Shown here: in pieces, positions 28,515 to 41,147 of the stretch
Position numbering within the stretch: position 1 is the first letter of the stretch
Layout of the letters: every line of letters starts with the position of its first letter
NCBI RefSeq assembly: GCF_008312835.1
Contig: NZ_VSKS01000014.1
Location: forward strand, 1 to 64,000
DNA: 64,000 nucleotides
DNA from: Streptomyces marokkonensis
GTDB lineage: Bacteria > Actinomycetota > Actinomycetes > Streptomycetales > Streptomycetaceae
Direction: 5' to 3'
Translations under genes and position numbers: made by a program
The notes under the pieces: model-generated
The model's input: only the letters and a program-made list of their open reading frames with translations
Databases searched by the model: none
What the model was told of the DNA's origin: nothing

Positions 28515-30599
28515 ATGGCCGACCCCTCCAGCTACCGCCCCGAACCGGGTGAGATCCCCGACTCGCCGGGGGTCTACCGGTTCCGCGACGAGCACCGCCG
28601 GGTGATCTACGTCGGAAAGGCGAAGAGCCTGCGCCAGCGCCTGGCGAACTACTTCCAGGACCTGGCCGGGCTGCACCCGCGGACCCGCTCGATGGTCACC
28701 ACGGCCGCGTCCGTGGAGTGGACGGTGGTGTCGACCGAGGTCGAGGCGCTCCAGCTGGAGTATTCCTGGATCAAGGAGTACGACCCCCGGTTCAACGTCA
28801 AGTACCGCGACGACAAGAGCTACCCGTACCTCGCGGTGACGATGAACGAGGAGTTCCCGCGCGTGCAGGTGATGCGCGGTCAGAAGAAGAAGGGCGTCCG
28901 CTACTTCGGTCCGTACGCGCACGCGTGGGCGATCCGCGACACCGTGGACCTGATGCTGCGCGTGTTCCCGGTGCGCACCTGCTCGGCCGGCGTCTTCAAG
29001 AACGCCGCCCGCACCGGCCGCCCGTGTCTGCTGGGCTACATCGGCAAGTGCTCGGCGCCCTGCGTGGACCGCATACCCGCCGAGGACCACCGGGAACTGG
29101 CCGAGGAGTTCTGCGACTTCATGGCCGGCCGCACCGGCACCTACCTCCGCCGTCTGGAGAAGCGGATGGCGGAGGCCGCCGAGGAGATGGAGTACGAGCG
29201 GGCGGCGCGCCTGCGCGACGACATCGGCGCCCTGAGGAAGGCGATGGAGAAGAACGCGGTCGTGCTCGCCGACGCGACCGACGCCGACCTGATCGCGGTC
29301 GCCGAGGACGAGCTGGAGGCGGCCGTCCAGATCTTCCACGTCCGCGGCGGACGCGTGCGAGGCCAGCGCGGCTGGGTCACCGACAAGGTCGAGGAGATCA
29401 CCACCGGCGCCCTGGTCGAGCACGCCCTGCAGCAGCTCTACGGCGAGGAGACCGGCGACGCGGTCCCCCGGGAGGTCCTGGTCCCCGCCCTGCCGGACCC
29501 GGTGGAGCCGGTCCAGCAGTGGCTGACCGGACGGCGCGGCTCCGGCGTCTCCCTGCGCGTCCCGCAGCGCGGCGACAAGAGGGCCCTGATGGAGACCGTG
29601 GAGCGCAACGCCCAGCAGGCGCTCGTGCTGCACAAGACCAAGCGCGCCTCCGACCTCACCACGCGCTCGCGCGCGCTGGAGGAGATCACCGACGCCCTGG
29701 GCCTGGACAGCGCCCCGCTGAGGATCGAGTGCTACGACATCTCGCACCTCCAGGGCGACGACGTGGTGGCCTCCATGGTCGTCTTCGAGGACGGGCTGGC
29801 CCGCAAGAGCGAGTACCGGCGCTTCCAGATCAAGGGCTTCGGGGGGCAGGACGACGTCCGTTCCATGCACGAGGTGATCACCCGCCGGTTCCGGCGCTAC
29901 CTCGCGGAGAAGGAGCGGACGGGGGAGTGGACCGACGGCGAGGACCCCGTTGCCGGGGAATCGGACGGAGGCCTCGGCGAGCCGCCCGCGAGCACCCTCA
30001 CCGAGGACGACGGCCGCCCCAGGCGCTTCGCCTACCCGCCGCAGCTCGTGGTGGTCGACGGCGGCGCCCCGCAGGTCGCGGCGGCCCAGCGGGCGCTGGA
30101 CGAGCTCGGCATCGACGACATCGCGGTGTGCGGTCTCGCCAAGCGGCTGGAGGAGGTCTGGCTGCCCGGGGACGACGACCCGGTGGTGCTGCCGCGCACC
30201 AGCGAGGGCCTCTACCTGCTCCAGCGGGTCCGTGACGAGGCGCACCGCTTCGCGATCACCTATCAGCGCTCCAAGCGTGCCAAGCGCTTCCGGTCCAGCC
30301 CCCTGGACGACGTGCCGGGCCTCGGCGGGACCCGCAAGCAGGCGCTGATCAAGCATTTCGGCTCGTTGAAGAAGCTGCGATCGGCGACAATCGAGCAGAT
30401 CTGTGAGGTTCCGGGCATAGGCCGCAAGACGGCCGAGACCATCGCCGGGGCCCTCGCACAGGCGGCACCCGCCCCCGCCGTGAACACGGCGACGGGCGAG
30501 ATCATGGATGACACGGAAGAACCCGGGCAGGCGACGGGTTCTCCCGGGGAGCCCGTGTCCACGGGCGCCCCGGACGAACGACGGGGGCAGGAGCGATGA
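28515..30599 (+). CDS. uvrC: Excinuclease ABC subunit C
   Basis: 694 aa UvrC, the dual-incision nuclease of nucleotide excision repair. N-terminal GIY-YIG nuclease ([20 protein letters not shown]), UVR motif about 210-245 ([18 protein letters not shown]), RNase H-like nuclease in the middle ([32 protein letters not shown]) and C-terminal helix-hairpin-helix pair ([25 protein letters not shown]). No ribosome-binding site precedes the ATG; the promoter -10 is 7 nt away, so initiation is probably leaderless. The stop overlaps rapZ by 4 nt. Confidence 0.97.
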   Translation: MADPSSYRPEPGEIPDSPGVYRFRDEHRRVIYVGKAKSLRQRLANYFQDLAGLHPRTRSMVTTAASVEWTVVSTEVEALQLEYSWIKEYDPRFNVKYRDDKSYPYLAVTMNEEFPRVQVMRGQKKKGVRYFGPYAHAWAIRDTVDLMLRVFPVRTCSAGVFKNAARTGRPCLLGYIGKCSAPCVDRIPAEDHRELAEEFCDFMAGRTGTYLRRLEKRMAEAAEEMEYERAARLRDDIGALRKAMEKNAVVLADATDADLIAVAEDELEAAVQIFHVRGGRVRGQRGWVTDKVEEITTGALVEHALQQLYGEETGDAVPREVLVPALPDPVEPVQQWLTGRRGSGVSLRVPQRGDKRALMETVERNAQQALVLHKTKRASDLTTRSRALEEITDALGLDSAPLRIECYDISHLQGDDVVASMVVFEDGLARKSEYRRFQIKGFGGQDDVRSMHEVITRRFRRYLAEKERTGEWTDGEDPVAGESDGGLGEPPASTLTEDDGRPRRFAYPPQLVVVDGGAPQVAAAQRALDELGIDDIAVCGLAKRLEEVWLPGDDDPVVLPRTSEGLYLLQRVRDEAHRFAITYQRSKRAKRFRSSPLDDVPGLGGTRKQALIKHFGSLKKLRSATIEQICEVPGIGRKTAETIAGALAQAAPAPAVNTATGEIMDDTEEPGQATGSPGEPVSTGAPDERRGQER

Positions 30600-31600
30600 C
30601 GGAGCACGAGACAGGGCCCGTGACGGAACAGGACGGGGCGCGGCAGCACACCGGCGGGAACGGCACGCTCGGGAGCGCCCCCCAGGACGACGGAGCACAG
30701 GTGAAGACGGGCAAGGAGAACTCCGGGGTGCCCGAGGCGGGCATCCCCGAGCTGGTGATCATCTCCGGCATGTCCGGGGCCGGCCGCTCGACGGCCGCGA
30801 AGTGTCTGGAGGACCTGGGCTGGTTCGTCGTCGACAACCTGCCGCCCGCGCTGATCCCCACCATGGTGGAGCTCGGCGCGCGCTCCCAGGGCAACGTGGC
30901 GCGGATCGCGGTCGTCGTCGACGTCCGCGGCCGCCGCTTCTTCGACAATCTGCGCGAGTCCCTCGCCGACCTCGACGCGCGGGGAGTGACGCGGCGGACC
31001 GTCTTCCTGGAGTCCTCCGACGAGGCCCTGGTGCGCCGCTTCGAGTCGGTGCGGCGCCCGCACCCCCTCCAGGGCGACGGCCGGATCGTCGACGGCATCG
31101 CCGCCGAGCGGGAGCTGCTGCGCGAGCTGCGCGGCGACGCCGACCTGGTGATCGACACCTCCAGTCTCAACGTGCACGAGCTGCGCGCCAAGATGGACGC
31201 CCAGTTCGCCGGCGAGGAGGAGCCCGAGCTGCGCGCCACCGTCATGTCCTTCGGCTTCAAGTACGGCCTCCCGGTCGACGCCGACCTGGTCGTGGACATG
31301 CGGTTCCTGCCCAATCCGCACTGGGTCCCCGAGCTGCGCCCGTACACCGGCCTCAACGAGGAGGTGGCGTCGTACGTCTTCAACCAGCCCGGCGCCAAGG
31401 AGTTCCTCGACCGGTACGCCGAGATGCTGCGGCTGGTCGCCGCGGGCTACCGCCGTGAGGGCAAGCGCTACGTGACCATCGCGGTCGGCTGCACCGGCGG
31501 CAAGCACCGCTCGGTCGCCATGTCGGAGAAGCTCGCCGCCCGGCTCGCCGCCGAGGGCGTGGAGACGGTGGTCGTCCACCGGGACATGGGACGGGAATGA
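30596..31600 (+). CDS. rapZ: RNase adapter protein RapZ
   Basis: 334 aa RapZ/YvcJ P-loop protein, a nucleotide- and RNA-binding adapter that in E. coli controls GlcN6P synthase via small RNA decay. Walker A is [13 protein letters not shown]; the C-terminal [17 protein letters not shown] domain is typical. About 50 N-terminal residues are low-complexity and exceed the usual ~285-aa length. Its ATG overlaps the uvrC stop (ATGA), and its own stop overlaps yvcK the same way, so translation is coupled. Confidence 0.93.
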   Translation: MTEHETGPVTEQDGARQHTGGNGTLGSAPQDDGAQVKTGKENSGVPEAGIPELVIISGMSGAGRSTAAKCLEDLGWFVVDNLPPALIPTMVELGARSQGNVARIAVVVDVRGRRFFDNLRESLADLDARGVTRRTVFLESSDEALVRRFESVRRPHPLQGDGRIVDGIAAERELLRELRGDADLVIDTSSLNVHELRAKMDAQFAGEEEPELRATVMSFGFKYGLPVDADLVVDMRFLPNPHWVPELRPYTGLNEEVASYVFNQPGAKEFLDRYAEMLRLVAAGYRREGKRYVTIAVGCTGGKHRSVAMSEKLAARLAAEGVETVVVHRDMGRE

Positions 31601-32664
31601 CGCGACGCACTCCGCGGCTGAGCCGGCTGCGCAGAGCGGTCCCCGACGGCCGCGCCGGCCGGCCGGTCGAGACCCGTGGCGCGAGACCGCGCCGCAGAGG
31701 CACCCAGCCCAAGGTCGTCGCCCTCGGCGGCGGCATGGGCCTGTCGGCCTCGCTCGCCGCCCTGCGCCGGATCACCGGCGACCTCACCGCCGTGGTCACC
31801 GTCGCCGACGACGGCGGCTCCAGCGGACGCCTGCGCGACGAGCTGGGGGTGCTGCCGCCCGGCGACCTGCGCAAGGCCCTGGCCGCGCTGTGCGGGGACG
31901 ACGACTGGGGCCAGACCTGGGCCCGGGTCATCCAGCACCGCTTCCAGTCCCAGGGCGACCTGCACGAGCACGCGGTCGGCAATCTGCTCATCGTCGCCCT
32001 GTGGGAGCAGCTCGGCGACCACGTCCAGGCGCTGGACCTGGTGGGCCGGCTGCTCGGCGCGCACGGGCGCGTGCTGCCCATGTCCGCCGTGCCACTGGAA
32101 CTCCAGGCCCTGGTCAGGGGCCACGACCCGGAGCGGCCCGAGGAGGTCGACACCGTCCGCGGACAGGCCACGGTCGCCCTCACCCCGGGCGAGGTGCAGT
32201 CCGTGCACCTCGTGCCGAACGACCCGCCCGCCGTCCCCGAAGCGGTGGACGCGGTCCTCGACGCCGACTGGGTGGTGCTCGGGCCCGGTTCCTGGTTCTC
32301 CTCGGTCATCCCGCATCTGCTCGTGCCCGAGCTGCTGGACGCGCTCGTCGAGACGAAGGCGCGCCGGGTACTCTCGCTGAACCTCGCGCCGCAGCCGGGA
32401 GAAACCGAGGGCTTCTCTCCGCAGCGTCATTTGGAGGTTTTGGGACGACACGCCCCTAAACTCGCCCTGGACGTGGTGCTGGCCGACGAGGCCGCCGTGC
32501 CCGACCGCGACTCGCTGACCGACGCCGCCAAGCGGTTCGGCGCCGCGGTCGAGCTGGCCCCGGTGGCCCGGCCCGACGGAAGCCCCCGGCACGACCCGGA
32601 GCTGTTGGCCGCCGCGTACGACCGTATTTTTCGGATGCATGGAAGGATCGGCCCATGGCGATGA
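31597..32664 (+). CDS. yvcK: YvcK-family gluconeogenesis / cell-wall factor
   Basis: 355 aa YvcK (CofD-like) protein that binds UDP-sugars and is needed for growth on gluconeogenic carbon sources and for peptidoglycan precursor supply. The nucleotide site [17 protein letters not shown] and the [20 protein letters not shown] motif are present. A ~35-residue Arg-rich N-terminal extension precedes the core. It overlaps rapZ by 4 nt and whiA by 10 nt in the conserved uvrC-rapZ-yvcK-whiA operon. Confidence 0.93.
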   Translation: MTRRTPRLSRLRRAVPDGRAGRPVETRGARPRRRGTQPKVVALGGGMGLSASLAALRRITGDLTAVVTVADDGGSSGRLRDELGVLPPGDLRKALAALCGDDDWGQTWARVIQHRFQSQGDLHEHAVGNLLIVALWEQLGDHVQALDLVGRLLGAHGRVLPMSAVPLELQALVRGHDPERPEEVDTVRGQATVALTPGEVQSVHLVPNDPPAVPEAVDAVLDADWVVLGPGSWFSSVIPHLLVPELLDALVETKARRVLSLNLAPQPGETEGFSPQRHLEVLGRHAPKLALDVVLADEAAVPDRDSLTDAAKRFGAAVELAPVARPDGSPRHDPELLAAAYDRIFRMHGRIGPWR

Positions 32665-33644
32665 CGGCAGCGGTGAAGGACGAGATCAGCCGGCTCCCCG
32701 TCACCCGTACCTGCTGCAGGAAGGCGGAGGTCTCCGCCATTCTGCGGTTCGCCGGCGGCCTCCACCTGGTGAGCGGGCGCATTGTGATCGAGGCGGAGCT
32801 GGACACCGCGATGGCGGCCCGCCGCCTCAAGCGGGACATCCTGGAGATCTTCGGCCACGGTTCCGAACTGATCGTGATGGCCCCGGGCGGACTGCGCCGC
32901 GGTTCGCGCTACGTCGTCCGGGTGGTCGCGGGCGGTGACCAGCTGGCCCGCCAGACCGGTCTGGTCGACGGCCGGGGCCGGCCGATCCGCGGTCTGCCGC
33001 CGCAGGTGGTCTCGGGGGCCACCTGCGACGCCGAGGCGGCATGGCGCGGCGCCTTCCTGGCCCACGGCTCGCTCACCGAGCCGGGCCGCTCCTCCTCCCT
33101 GGAGGTGACCTGCCCCGGCCCCGAGGCCGCGCTCGCCCTGGTCGGCGCCGCCCGCCGGCTGCACATCGCCGCCAAGGCGCGCGAGGTGCGCGGCGTGGAC
33201 CGCGTGGTGGTCCGCGACGGCGACGCGATCGGCGCGTTGCTCACCCGGCTCGGCGCGCACGAGTCGGTGCTGGCCTGGGAGGAGCGCCGGATGCGCCGCG
33301 AGGTGCGGGCCACGGCGAACCGGCTGGCCAACTTCGACGACGCCAACCTGCGCCGTTCGGCCCGCGCGGCGGTGGCGGCCGGCGCCCGGGTCCAGCGCGC
33401 GCTGGAGATCCTCGGCGACGACGTCCCCGAGCACCTCGCCGCGGCCGGCCGGCTGCGCATGGATCACAAGCAGGCCTCCCTCGAGGAGCTTGGCGCGCTG
33501 GCCGACCCGCCGCTCACCAAGGACGCCGTGGCCGGCCGGATCCGGCGACTGCTGGCCATGGCCGACAAGCGCGCCTCCGACCTCGGCATCCCGGGCACGG
33601 AGGCCAATCTCAGTGAGGAACTGGCCGACAACCTCGTCGGCTGA
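32655..33644 (+). CDS. whiA: Sporulation regulator WhiA
   Basis: 329 aa WhiA, a DNA-binding protein with an N-terminal LAGLIDADG endonuclease-like fold that lacks catalysis and a C-terminal helix-turn-helix ([20 protein letters not shown]). In Streptomyces it works with WhiB to switch on division and sporulation genes. The start at [10 protein letters not shown] is set by GGAAGG 8 nt upstream, inside the end of yvcK. It closes the operon; a hairpin follows. Confidence 0.96.
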   Translation: MAMTAAVKDEISRLPVTRTCCRKAEVSAILRFAGGLHLVSGRIVIEAELDTAMAARRLKRDILEIFGHGSELIVMAPGGLRRGSRYVVRVVAGGDQLARQTGLVDGRGRPIRGLPPQVVSGATCDAEAAWRGAFLAHGSLTEPGRSSSLEVTCPGPEAALALVGAARRLHIAAKAREVRGVDRVVVRDGDAIGALLTRLGAHESVLAWEERRMRREVRATANRLANFDDANLRRSARAAVAAGARVQRALEILGDDVPEHLAAAGRLRMDHKQASLEELGALADPPLTKDAVAGRIRRLLAMADKRASDLGIPGTEANLSEELADNLVG

Positions 33645-33660
33645 CGGCCGATCAGAGCAC

Positions 33661-33693
33661 CGGCGCCGGCGTCCACTTGGGTGACCGGCGCCG
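33661..33693 (+). terminator. Hairpin after whiA
   Basis: Inverted repeat CGGCGCCGG (33661-33669) / CCGGCGCCG (33685-33693), loop 15 nt, 17 nt after the whiA stop. The arms are themselves nearly palindromic, so alternative folds exist. Confidence 0.6.
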
Positions 33694-33789
33694 TTCGCGT
33701 GTGTCGTGGCGGCACCCTTGACTCGATCATGTTGTGTCATGAGCCTGGCATCTGTTCGCTGCTGTGGCGGACCACTCTCTGGGGGGCTC

Positions 33790-36744
33790 ATGAGACACAG
33801 AGCGAGATCGATCCTCGCTGTCGGCACGCTCCTGATCGGCGGAGCGGGCTTCGCACCCATCGCCCAGGCACAGCCAGCAACCCCCTCGGCCTCCGGCTCG
33901 GAGGAGGTCAAGGTCTTCCGCGCCGACGTCACCCAGCAGCAGGTGCCCCTGCTTCTGGCGGCGGGGCAGGACGGCCACGAGCTCGGCGAGCGGGTGCCCG
34001 GCAGGGGCACCGCCACCGTCGAGGTGTACCTCACCGAGGGACAGGCCGAGAAGCTGGAGAAGCAGGGCGTCGACCTCACCGAGCACACCCTCTCCGCCCG
34101 GGCGGAGAACCGCGTCGAGGACGCCGCCGAGGGCGTGTTCCGCCCGTACGGCGGCGAGGGCGGTATCAAGGAGGAGATCCTCCGCACCGCGCGGGAGCAC
34201 CCCGGCCTCACCAAGGTCGTCTCCATCGGCAGGACGGTCAGGGGCCAGGACATCCTCGCCCTGAAGCTCACCAGGAAGGCCAGGCAGACCGAGGACGGCT
34301 CCAGGCCGGCCGTCCTCTACATGTCCAACCAGCACGCGCGTGAGTGGATCACCCCGGAGATGACGCGGCGGCTGATGCACCACTACCTGGACACGTACAG
34401 GACGGACAGGCGGACCAGGAGGATCGTCGACAGCACCGAGCTGTGGTTCGTCCTCTCCGCCAACCCCGACGGCTACGACCACACCTTCGCCGACGACGAC
34501 AACCGCCTGTGGCGCAAGAACCTGCGGGACGTCAACGGCGACGGCGTCATCGGCACCGGCGACGGCGTCGACCTCAACCGCAACTTCCCCTACAAGTGGG
34601 GCTACGACGACGAGGGATCGTCCCCCAGCCCCACCAGCCAGACCTACCGCGGCGCCGGCCCGGGCTCCGAGCCCGAGACCAAGGCCATCGACGCCTTCCA
34701 GAAGCGCATCGGCTTCACCTACGGCATCAACTACCACTCCGCCGCCGAACTCCTCCTCTACGGGGTCGGCTGGCAGGTGGCCACGCCGACCCCCGACGAC
34801 GTCCTACACGAGGCCCTCGCGGGTACACCCGGCAACTCCGCGATCCCCGGCTACCACCCGCAGCTCTCCTCCGAGCTGTACACCACCAACGGCGAGGCGG
34901 ACGGCCACGCGGCCAACGTCAACGGCATGGCGATGTTCACCCCCGAGATGTCGACCTGCCAGACCGTGTCCGAGGCCGACCCGGACGACGAGTGGAACCC
35001 GGGCGACTGCCGCTCGGGCTTCAACTTCCCCGACGACGAGAAGCTGATCCAGCAGGAGTTCGCCAAGAACGTCCCGTTCGCGCTCTCCGTCGCCGAGTCC
35101 GCCGCCCACCCCGACCGGCCGTCCTCCTCGGTCGGCCTGGAGGCCGCCGACTTCACCCCGGCCGCCTTCGGCACGTCGTACGCGCGCGGCGCCGGCCAGG
35201 AGGTCTCCGTCGTCGCCCGCAGGGCCGTGCGCGACAAGGAGCTGAAGTACCGGGTCAACGGCGGCCGGACGCACGACGTGGACCTCAGGCGCTGGCGGGG
35301 CGGCGAGCGGTACGGCGGTGAGGACAACCTCCACTTCGACGAGTACCGGGCCGAGGTGAGGCGCGGCGGGCCCGGCGACGAGGTCGAGGTGTGGTTCACC
35401 GGCGAGGACCGCAGAGGCAGGAAGGTCTCCAGCGAGCACTTCACCTACACCGTCGCCGAGCGGCCCCGCGCGGACGTCCTCGTCGTCTCCGAGGAGGGCA
35501 CGAAGTCCACCGGGACGCAGAAGTACGTCGACGCGCTGAGGGCCAACGGCCGCCGCGCGGCGGTCTGGGACGTCGCCGAGCAGGGAGCCCCGGACGCGCT
35601 CGGGGTGCTGAGCCACTTCCGCACGGTCGTGCACCACACCGGTGCCGGCGCCCCGGGCGTCGCCACCCAACTCCAGTTGCGGGCCTTCCTCAACGAGGGC
35701 GGCCGGCTGATCGAGGCGGGGGAGCAGGCCGGCGGCAGCGTCGACCTCGGCGGCGGCACCCTGTCCGACGACTTCAGCCAGTACTACCTGGGTGCCTACA
35801 GCCGCACCTCGACCCCCGGAGCCACCGCCTTCACCGGCTCCGGCGCTCTGGGCGGCTTCACCGGCCCGCTCGGCGACGCGCCCGGCAACCCGCTGGACCG
35901 GGCCGGCACCTACGGCGTCACCTCCGACGAGCTGCCCGCCGAGCAGTATCCGCGGTTCGCGAGCGCCGGTGCCGGACAGTTCTCCGGGACGGTCAACCCC
36001 TACGGGCCCTACGCCGGTTCGTACATGGCGGCCGCCGTGCACACCGACGACGGCTACAAGCGCCTCACCCGCACCGTCGACCTCACCGGTGTCGCCGCCG
36101 CCGAGCGGCCCACCCTGCGCACCCAGCTGCTGTGGGACACCGAGCCGGGCTACGACCACGTCGTCGTCGAGGCGCACACCGCCGGCGCCGACGACTGGAC
36201 GACCCTGCCCGAGGCCGGCGGAGCGACCCGCACCACCGTGCCGGCCGAGTGCGCGGCCGGGTTCTACCTGGGCGAGCACCCCTGGCTGGAGCACTACCTG
36301 ACCCTCGCCGACGACGGCTGCGCCGCGACCGGCACCACCGGTTCCTGGAACAGTCTCACCGGGTCCTCCAGCGGCTGGCAGCAGGTGGACTTCGACCTGA
36401 GCGCCTACGCCGGAAGGACGGTCGAGGTCTCGATCGCCTACGTCACCGACCCGGGCAGCGGCGGCCACGGCGTCCTCGCCGACGAGGCCTCCCTCGTGGT
36501 CGGCGGCACGGCCACCGGGACCGAGGGCTTCGAGACCTCCCTCGGCGTCTGGAAGGCGTCCGGACCGCCCGCGGGCAGCCCGGCCGTCCTGAAGGACTGG
36601 ACACGCACCGGAGTGCTGTTCCGGACCCATGGAGCGGTCACCACCGACGACACCGTGCTGCTGGGCTTCGGCCTGGAGCACCTGGCCTCCGCGGCCGACC
36701 GGTCCGCACTGCTGGGGAAGGCGCTGGCCGCCCTCGACGGGTGA
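33790..36744 (+). CDS. Secreted M14 zinc carboxypeptidase with C-terminal accessory domains
   Basis: 984 aa. Sec signal peptide (ILAVGTLLIGGAGFAPIAQA, cleavage near residue 27), then a propeptide-like segment. The M14 catalytic domain (about 125-435) has zinc ligands H182 and E185 in NQHAREW and H316 in NYHSAAELL, substrate-binding DLNRNFPYKWG and catalytic Glu386 in MFTPEMS. The C-terminal ~500 residues are beta-rich and include a segment resembling the immune-inhibitor-A/MAM-like fold (WQQVDFDLSAYAGRTVEVSI). ATG preceded by GGGGGG. It digests peptides outside the cell. It stands alone between whiA and gap, with its own promoter space. Confidence 0.92.
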   Translation: MRHRARSILAVGTLLIGGAGFAPIAQAQPATPSASGSEEVKVFRADVTQQQVPLLLAAGQDGHELGERVPGRGTATVEVYLTEGQAEKLEKQGVDLTEHTLSARAENRVEDAAEGVFRPYGGEGGIKEEILRTAREHPGLTKVVSIGRTVRGQDILALKLTRKARQTEDGSRPAVLYMSNQHAREWITPEMTRRLMHHYLDTYRTDRRTRRIVDSTELWFVLSANPDGYDHTFADDDNRLWRKNLRDVNGDGVIGTGDGVDLNRNFPYKWGYDDEGSSPSPTSQTYRGAGPGSEPETKAIDAFQKRIGFTYGINYHSAAELLLYGVGWQVATPTPDDVLHEALAGTPGNSAIPGYHPQLSSELYTTNGEADGHAANVNGMAMFTPEMSTCQTVSEADPDDEWNPGDCRSGFNFPDDEKLIQQEFAKNVPFALSVAESAAHPDRPSSSVGLEAADFTPAAFGTSYARGAGQEVSVVARRAVRDKELKYRVNGGRTHDVDLRRWRGGERYGGEDNLHFDEYRAEVRRGGPGDEVEVWFTGEDRRGRKVSSEHFTYTVAERPRADVLVVSEEGTKSTGTQKYVDALRANGRRAAVWDVAEQGAPDALGVLSHFRTVVHHTGAGAPGVATQLQLRAFLNEGGRLIEAGEQAGGSVDLGGGTLSDDFSQYYLGAYSRTSTPGATAFTGSGALGGFTGPLGDAPGNPLDRAGTYGVTSDELPAEQYPRFASAGAGQFSGTVNPYGPYAGSYMAAAVHTDDGYKRLTRTVDLTGVAAAERPTLRTQLLWDTEPGYDHVVVEAHTAGADDWTTLPEAGGATRTTVPAECAAGFYLGEHPWLEHYLTLADDGCAATGTTGSWNSLTGSSSGWQQVDFDLSAYAGRTVEVSIAYVTDPGSGGHGVLADEASLVVGGTATGTEGFETSLGVWKASGPPAGSPAVLKDWTRTGVLFRTHGAVTTDDTVLLGFGLEHLASAADRSALLGKALAALDG

Positions 36745-36790
36745 CACCGCACGCCCACGGAGACCGGCGATCCGTGGCGAAATGGGGTGA

Positions 36791-37978
<1,188 letters not shown>

Positions 37979-38124
37979 CCGTGGAGCAGGCGGCCTGATA
38001 TGAGTGCAGGGCTCGGCCGGCGCGGCAACGCGCTGTCCGAGCCCTGACGCACGTATCGGAACGGTCGCCCCCTTTCGATCACGAGCGATCACGAGCGAAC
38101 ACGAGCTCTAGCCAGGGAGCCCCT

Positions 38125-39336
38125 ATGAAGACGATCGACGAACTCCTCTCCGAAAATGTCGCGGGCAAGCGGGTCCTCGTCCGCGCCGACCTCAACGTGC
38201 CGCTGGACGGCACCACCATCACCGACGACGGCCGCATCCGCGCCGTGCTGCCCACCGTCAAGGCCCTCGCCGAGGCGGGCGCCCGCGTGGTCGTGGCCTC
38301 GCACCTGGGCCGTCCCAAGGGTGCCCCGGACCCCGCCTTCTCGCTCGCCCCGGCCGCCGCGCGCCTCGGTGAACTCCTCGGCGCCGACGTCGCCTTCGCG
38401 ACCGACACCGTCGGCGAGTCCGCCGGCGCCACCGTCGCGGGCCTCGCCGACGGGCAGGTCGCGGTCGTGGAGAACCTGCGCTTCAACGCCGGCGAGACGT
38501 CCAAGGACGACGCCGAGCGCGGCGAGTTCGCCGACCGGCTGGCCGCCCTCGCCGACGTGTACGTGGGCGACGGATTCGGTGCCGTGCACCGCAAGCACGC
38601 CTCGGTCTTCGACCTCCCGGCCCGCCTGCCGCACTACGCCGGGTACCTCATCGCCACCGAGGTCGGCGTGCTGAGGAAGCTCACCGACGACGTCAGGCGT
38701 CCCTACGTCGTCGCCCTCGGCGGCGCGAAGGTCTCCGACAAGCTCGCCGTCATCGACGCACTGCTCGGCAAGGCCGACCGCATCCTCATCGGCGGCGGCA
38801 TGGCGTACACCTTCCTCAAGGCCCAGGGCCACGAGATCGGTACGTCCCTGCTGCAGGAGGACCAGATCCCGGCCGTCCGCGAGTACCTGGAGCGCGCCGG
38901 GAAGAACGGCGTCGAGCTGGTGCTGCCGGTCGACACGCTGGTCGCCGCGGAGTTCCCCGACATGAAGACCAAGGCGTCGGCCAACCCCACCACCGTCGCC
39001 GCGGACGCCATTCCGGCCGGCCACATGGGCCTGGACATCGGTCCGGAGACCCGCAAGCTGTACGCCTCGAAGCTCGCCGACGCCGCCACCGTCTTCTGGA
39101 ACGGCCCCATGGGCGTCTTCGAGCACCCCGACTACGCCGAGGGCACCAAGGCGGTCGCCCAGGCCCTCGTCGACTCCCCGGGATTCACCGTGGTGGGCGG
39201 CGGAGACTCCGCCGCGGCGGTCCGTACCCTGGGCTTCGACGAGCAGGCATTCGGCCACATCTCGACCGGAGGCGGCGCCTCCCTCGAATACCTCGAGGGC
39301 AAGACGCTCCCCGGCCTCGCCGCACTGGAGGACTGA
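38125..39336 (+). CDS. pgk: Phosphoglycerate kinase
   Basis: 403 aa PGK that makes ATP from 1,3-bisphosphoglycerate. [13 protein letters not shown] (substrate Arg/Asp/Asn), [12 protein letters not shown], the hinge region and nucleotide-site [15 protein letters not shown] plus [18 protein letters not shown] are present at normal spacing and length. ATG with AGGGAG upstream. It is 146 nt after gap and 6 nt before tpiA. Confidence 0.97.
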   Translation: MKTIDELLSENVAGKRVLVRADLNVPLDGTTITDDGRIRAVLPTVKALAEAGARVVVASHLGRPKGAPDPAFSLAPAAARLGELLGADVAFATDTVGESAGATVAGLADGQVAVVENLRFNAGETSKDDAERGEFADRLAALADVYVGDGFGAVHRKHASVFDLPARLPHYAGYLIATEVGVLRKLTDDVRRPYVVALGGAKVSDKLAVIDALLGKADRILIGGGMAYTFLKAQGHEIGTSLLQEDQIPAVREYLERAGKNGVELVLPVDTLVAAEFPDMKTKASANPTTVAADAIPAGHMGLDIGPETRKLYASKLADAATVFWNGPMGVFEHPDYAEGTKAVAQALVDSPGFTVVGGGDSAAAVRTLGFDEQAFGHISTGGGASLEYLEGKTLPGLAALED

Positions 39337-39342
39337 CCCTCA

Positions 39343-40119
<777 letters not shown>

Positions 40120-40129
40120 GTATGCGGTA

Positions 40130-40144
40130 ACGACGATTCGTCGT
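40130..40144. repeat. Palindrome ACGACGA-T-TCGTCGT
   Basis: 7-bp perfect arms around one T, 10 nt after the tpiA stop and just before a hairpin. Its symmetry and short length suggest a protein-binding site rather than an RNA stem. Confidence 0.5.
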
Positions 40145-40150
40145 ACCCTT

Positions 40151-40179
40151 GCGGGGTCCAGTCCTGTGCTGGGCCCCGC
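40151..40179 (+). terminator. Hairpin between tpiA and secG
   Basis: GCGGGGTCCAG (40151-40161) / CTGGGCCCCGC (40169-40179), 11-bp stem with one G-T wobble and a 7-nt loop. Probable end of the glycolytic mRNA or attenuator before secG. Confidence 0.7.
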
Positions 40180-40214
40180 GTCGTCCATCCGCATCCGAGG
40201 AAGTTGGTCCAGCC

Positions 40215-40451
40215 GTGGTTCTGGGGTTCTCCATCGCCCTGATCGTCTTCAGCCTGCTGCTGATGCTGCTGGTGCTGATGCACAAGGGGAAGGGCGGCGG
40301 CCTCTCCGACATGTTCGGTGGTGGCATGCAGTCCTCCGTCGGCGGCTCCTCGGTCGCCGAGCGCAACCTCGACCGGATCACCGTCGTGATCGGTCTGCTC
40401 TGGTTCGCGTGCATCGTCGTGCTCGGCATCATGATGAAGGTCAGCAACTGA
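40215..40451 (+). CDS. secG: Protein-export membrane protein SecG
   Basis: 78 aa SecG subunit of the SecYEG translocon. Two membrane helices (VLGFSIALIVFSLLLMLLVL and ITVVIGLLWFACIVVLGIMM) flank the conserved cytoplasmic HKGKGGGLSDMFGGG loop. The GTG start gives the normal length. The open frame 22 codons upstream crosses the hairpin and is not used. The position after tpi is conserved in actinomycetes. Confidence 0.93.
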   Translation: MVLGFSIALIVFSLLLMLLVLMHKGKGGGLSDMFGGGMQSSVGGSSVAERNLDRITVVIGLLWFACIVVLGIMMKVSN

Positions 40452-40617
40452 GCCGAGGGCGCAATCCGCCCGCAATCACCCACGCATTCCCCGCGTAAGG
40501 CCCCATGTACGGTACGCGCAGCTGAGCGCGGCCTATCATGGGGCTTGCGTCTGGAAGCGGGGGCAGGTAACTCCTACCACTGGACGCGCGTTGGGCCTTA
40601 CGTAGACTGAGGCGCTC

Positions 40618-40650
40618 GCGGCGAAGCGGAACGCCGACTCGCTTCGCGGC
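40618..40650 (+). other. Hairpin in the leader of the RbpA-like gene
   Basis: GCGGCGAAGCG (40618-40628) and CGCTTCGCGGC (40640-40650) pair with one mismatch over an 11-nt loop. It ends 10 nt before the AGGGAG ribosome-binding site of the next gene, so it may affect translation. The rest of 40452-40674 shows no gene. Confidence 0.45.
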
Positions 40651-40674
40651 ACCATCACGCAGGGAGTTACGACC

Positions 40675-41010
40675 GTGGCAAGTGGCAACGCGATCCGGGG
40701 AAGCCGGGTCGGGGCGGGGCCGATGGGCGAGGCCGAGCGCGGCGAGTCCGCGCCGCGGCTGCGCATCTCCTTCTGGTGCTCCAACGGGCACGAGACACAG
40801 CCGAGCTTCGCAAGCGACGCGCAGGTGCCCGATACCTGGGACTGCCCCCGCTGCGGATTCCCGGCCGGGCAGGACCGCGACAACCCCCCGGACCCGCCGC
40901 GCACCGAGCCTTACAAGACCCACCTCGCCTATGTGCGGGAGCGGCGCAGTGACGCGGACGGCGAGGCCATTCTCGCCGAGGCGCTCGCCAAACTGCGGGG
41001 CGAGATCTAG
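40675..41010 (+). CDS. RbpA-family RNA polymerase-binding protein (paralogue)
   Basis: 111 aa protein of the RbpA family, actinobacterial factors that bind RNA polymerase and the principal sigma factor. It shares the layout: N-terminal basic IRGSRVGA segment, core with zinc-type residues C35, H39, C57 and C60 (FWCSNGHE ... WDCPRCG), [10 protein letters not shown] linker and C-terminal sigma-interaction helix [19 protein letters not shown]. It diverges from the canonical housekeeping RbpA sequence, so it is probably the second copy (RbpB-like). GTG start 8 nt after AGGGAG. Confidence 0.8.
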   Translation: MASGNAIRGSRVGAGPMGEAERGESAPRLRISFWCSNGHETQPSFASDAQVPDTWDCPRCGFPAGQDRDNPPDPPRTEPYKTHLAYVRERRSDADGEAILAEALAKLRGEI

Positions 41011-41147
41011 GACCGGAGGGACGGGCCCCGGGCCTCCCGCCGGACCGGTTCGCACTGCGGACGCCTTCAGTCCTCTTCACCGCTGATCAATTAGGTTGGG
41101 AACAGCCGGCACAGCGGGGACACCAAGGAAGAAGGCTGAAGTCCGAG

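Noticed and set aside
40130-40179. Small RNA gene between tpiA and secG
   Set aside because: Only a palindrome and one terminator-like stem are visible, with no promoter that would produce an independent RNA.
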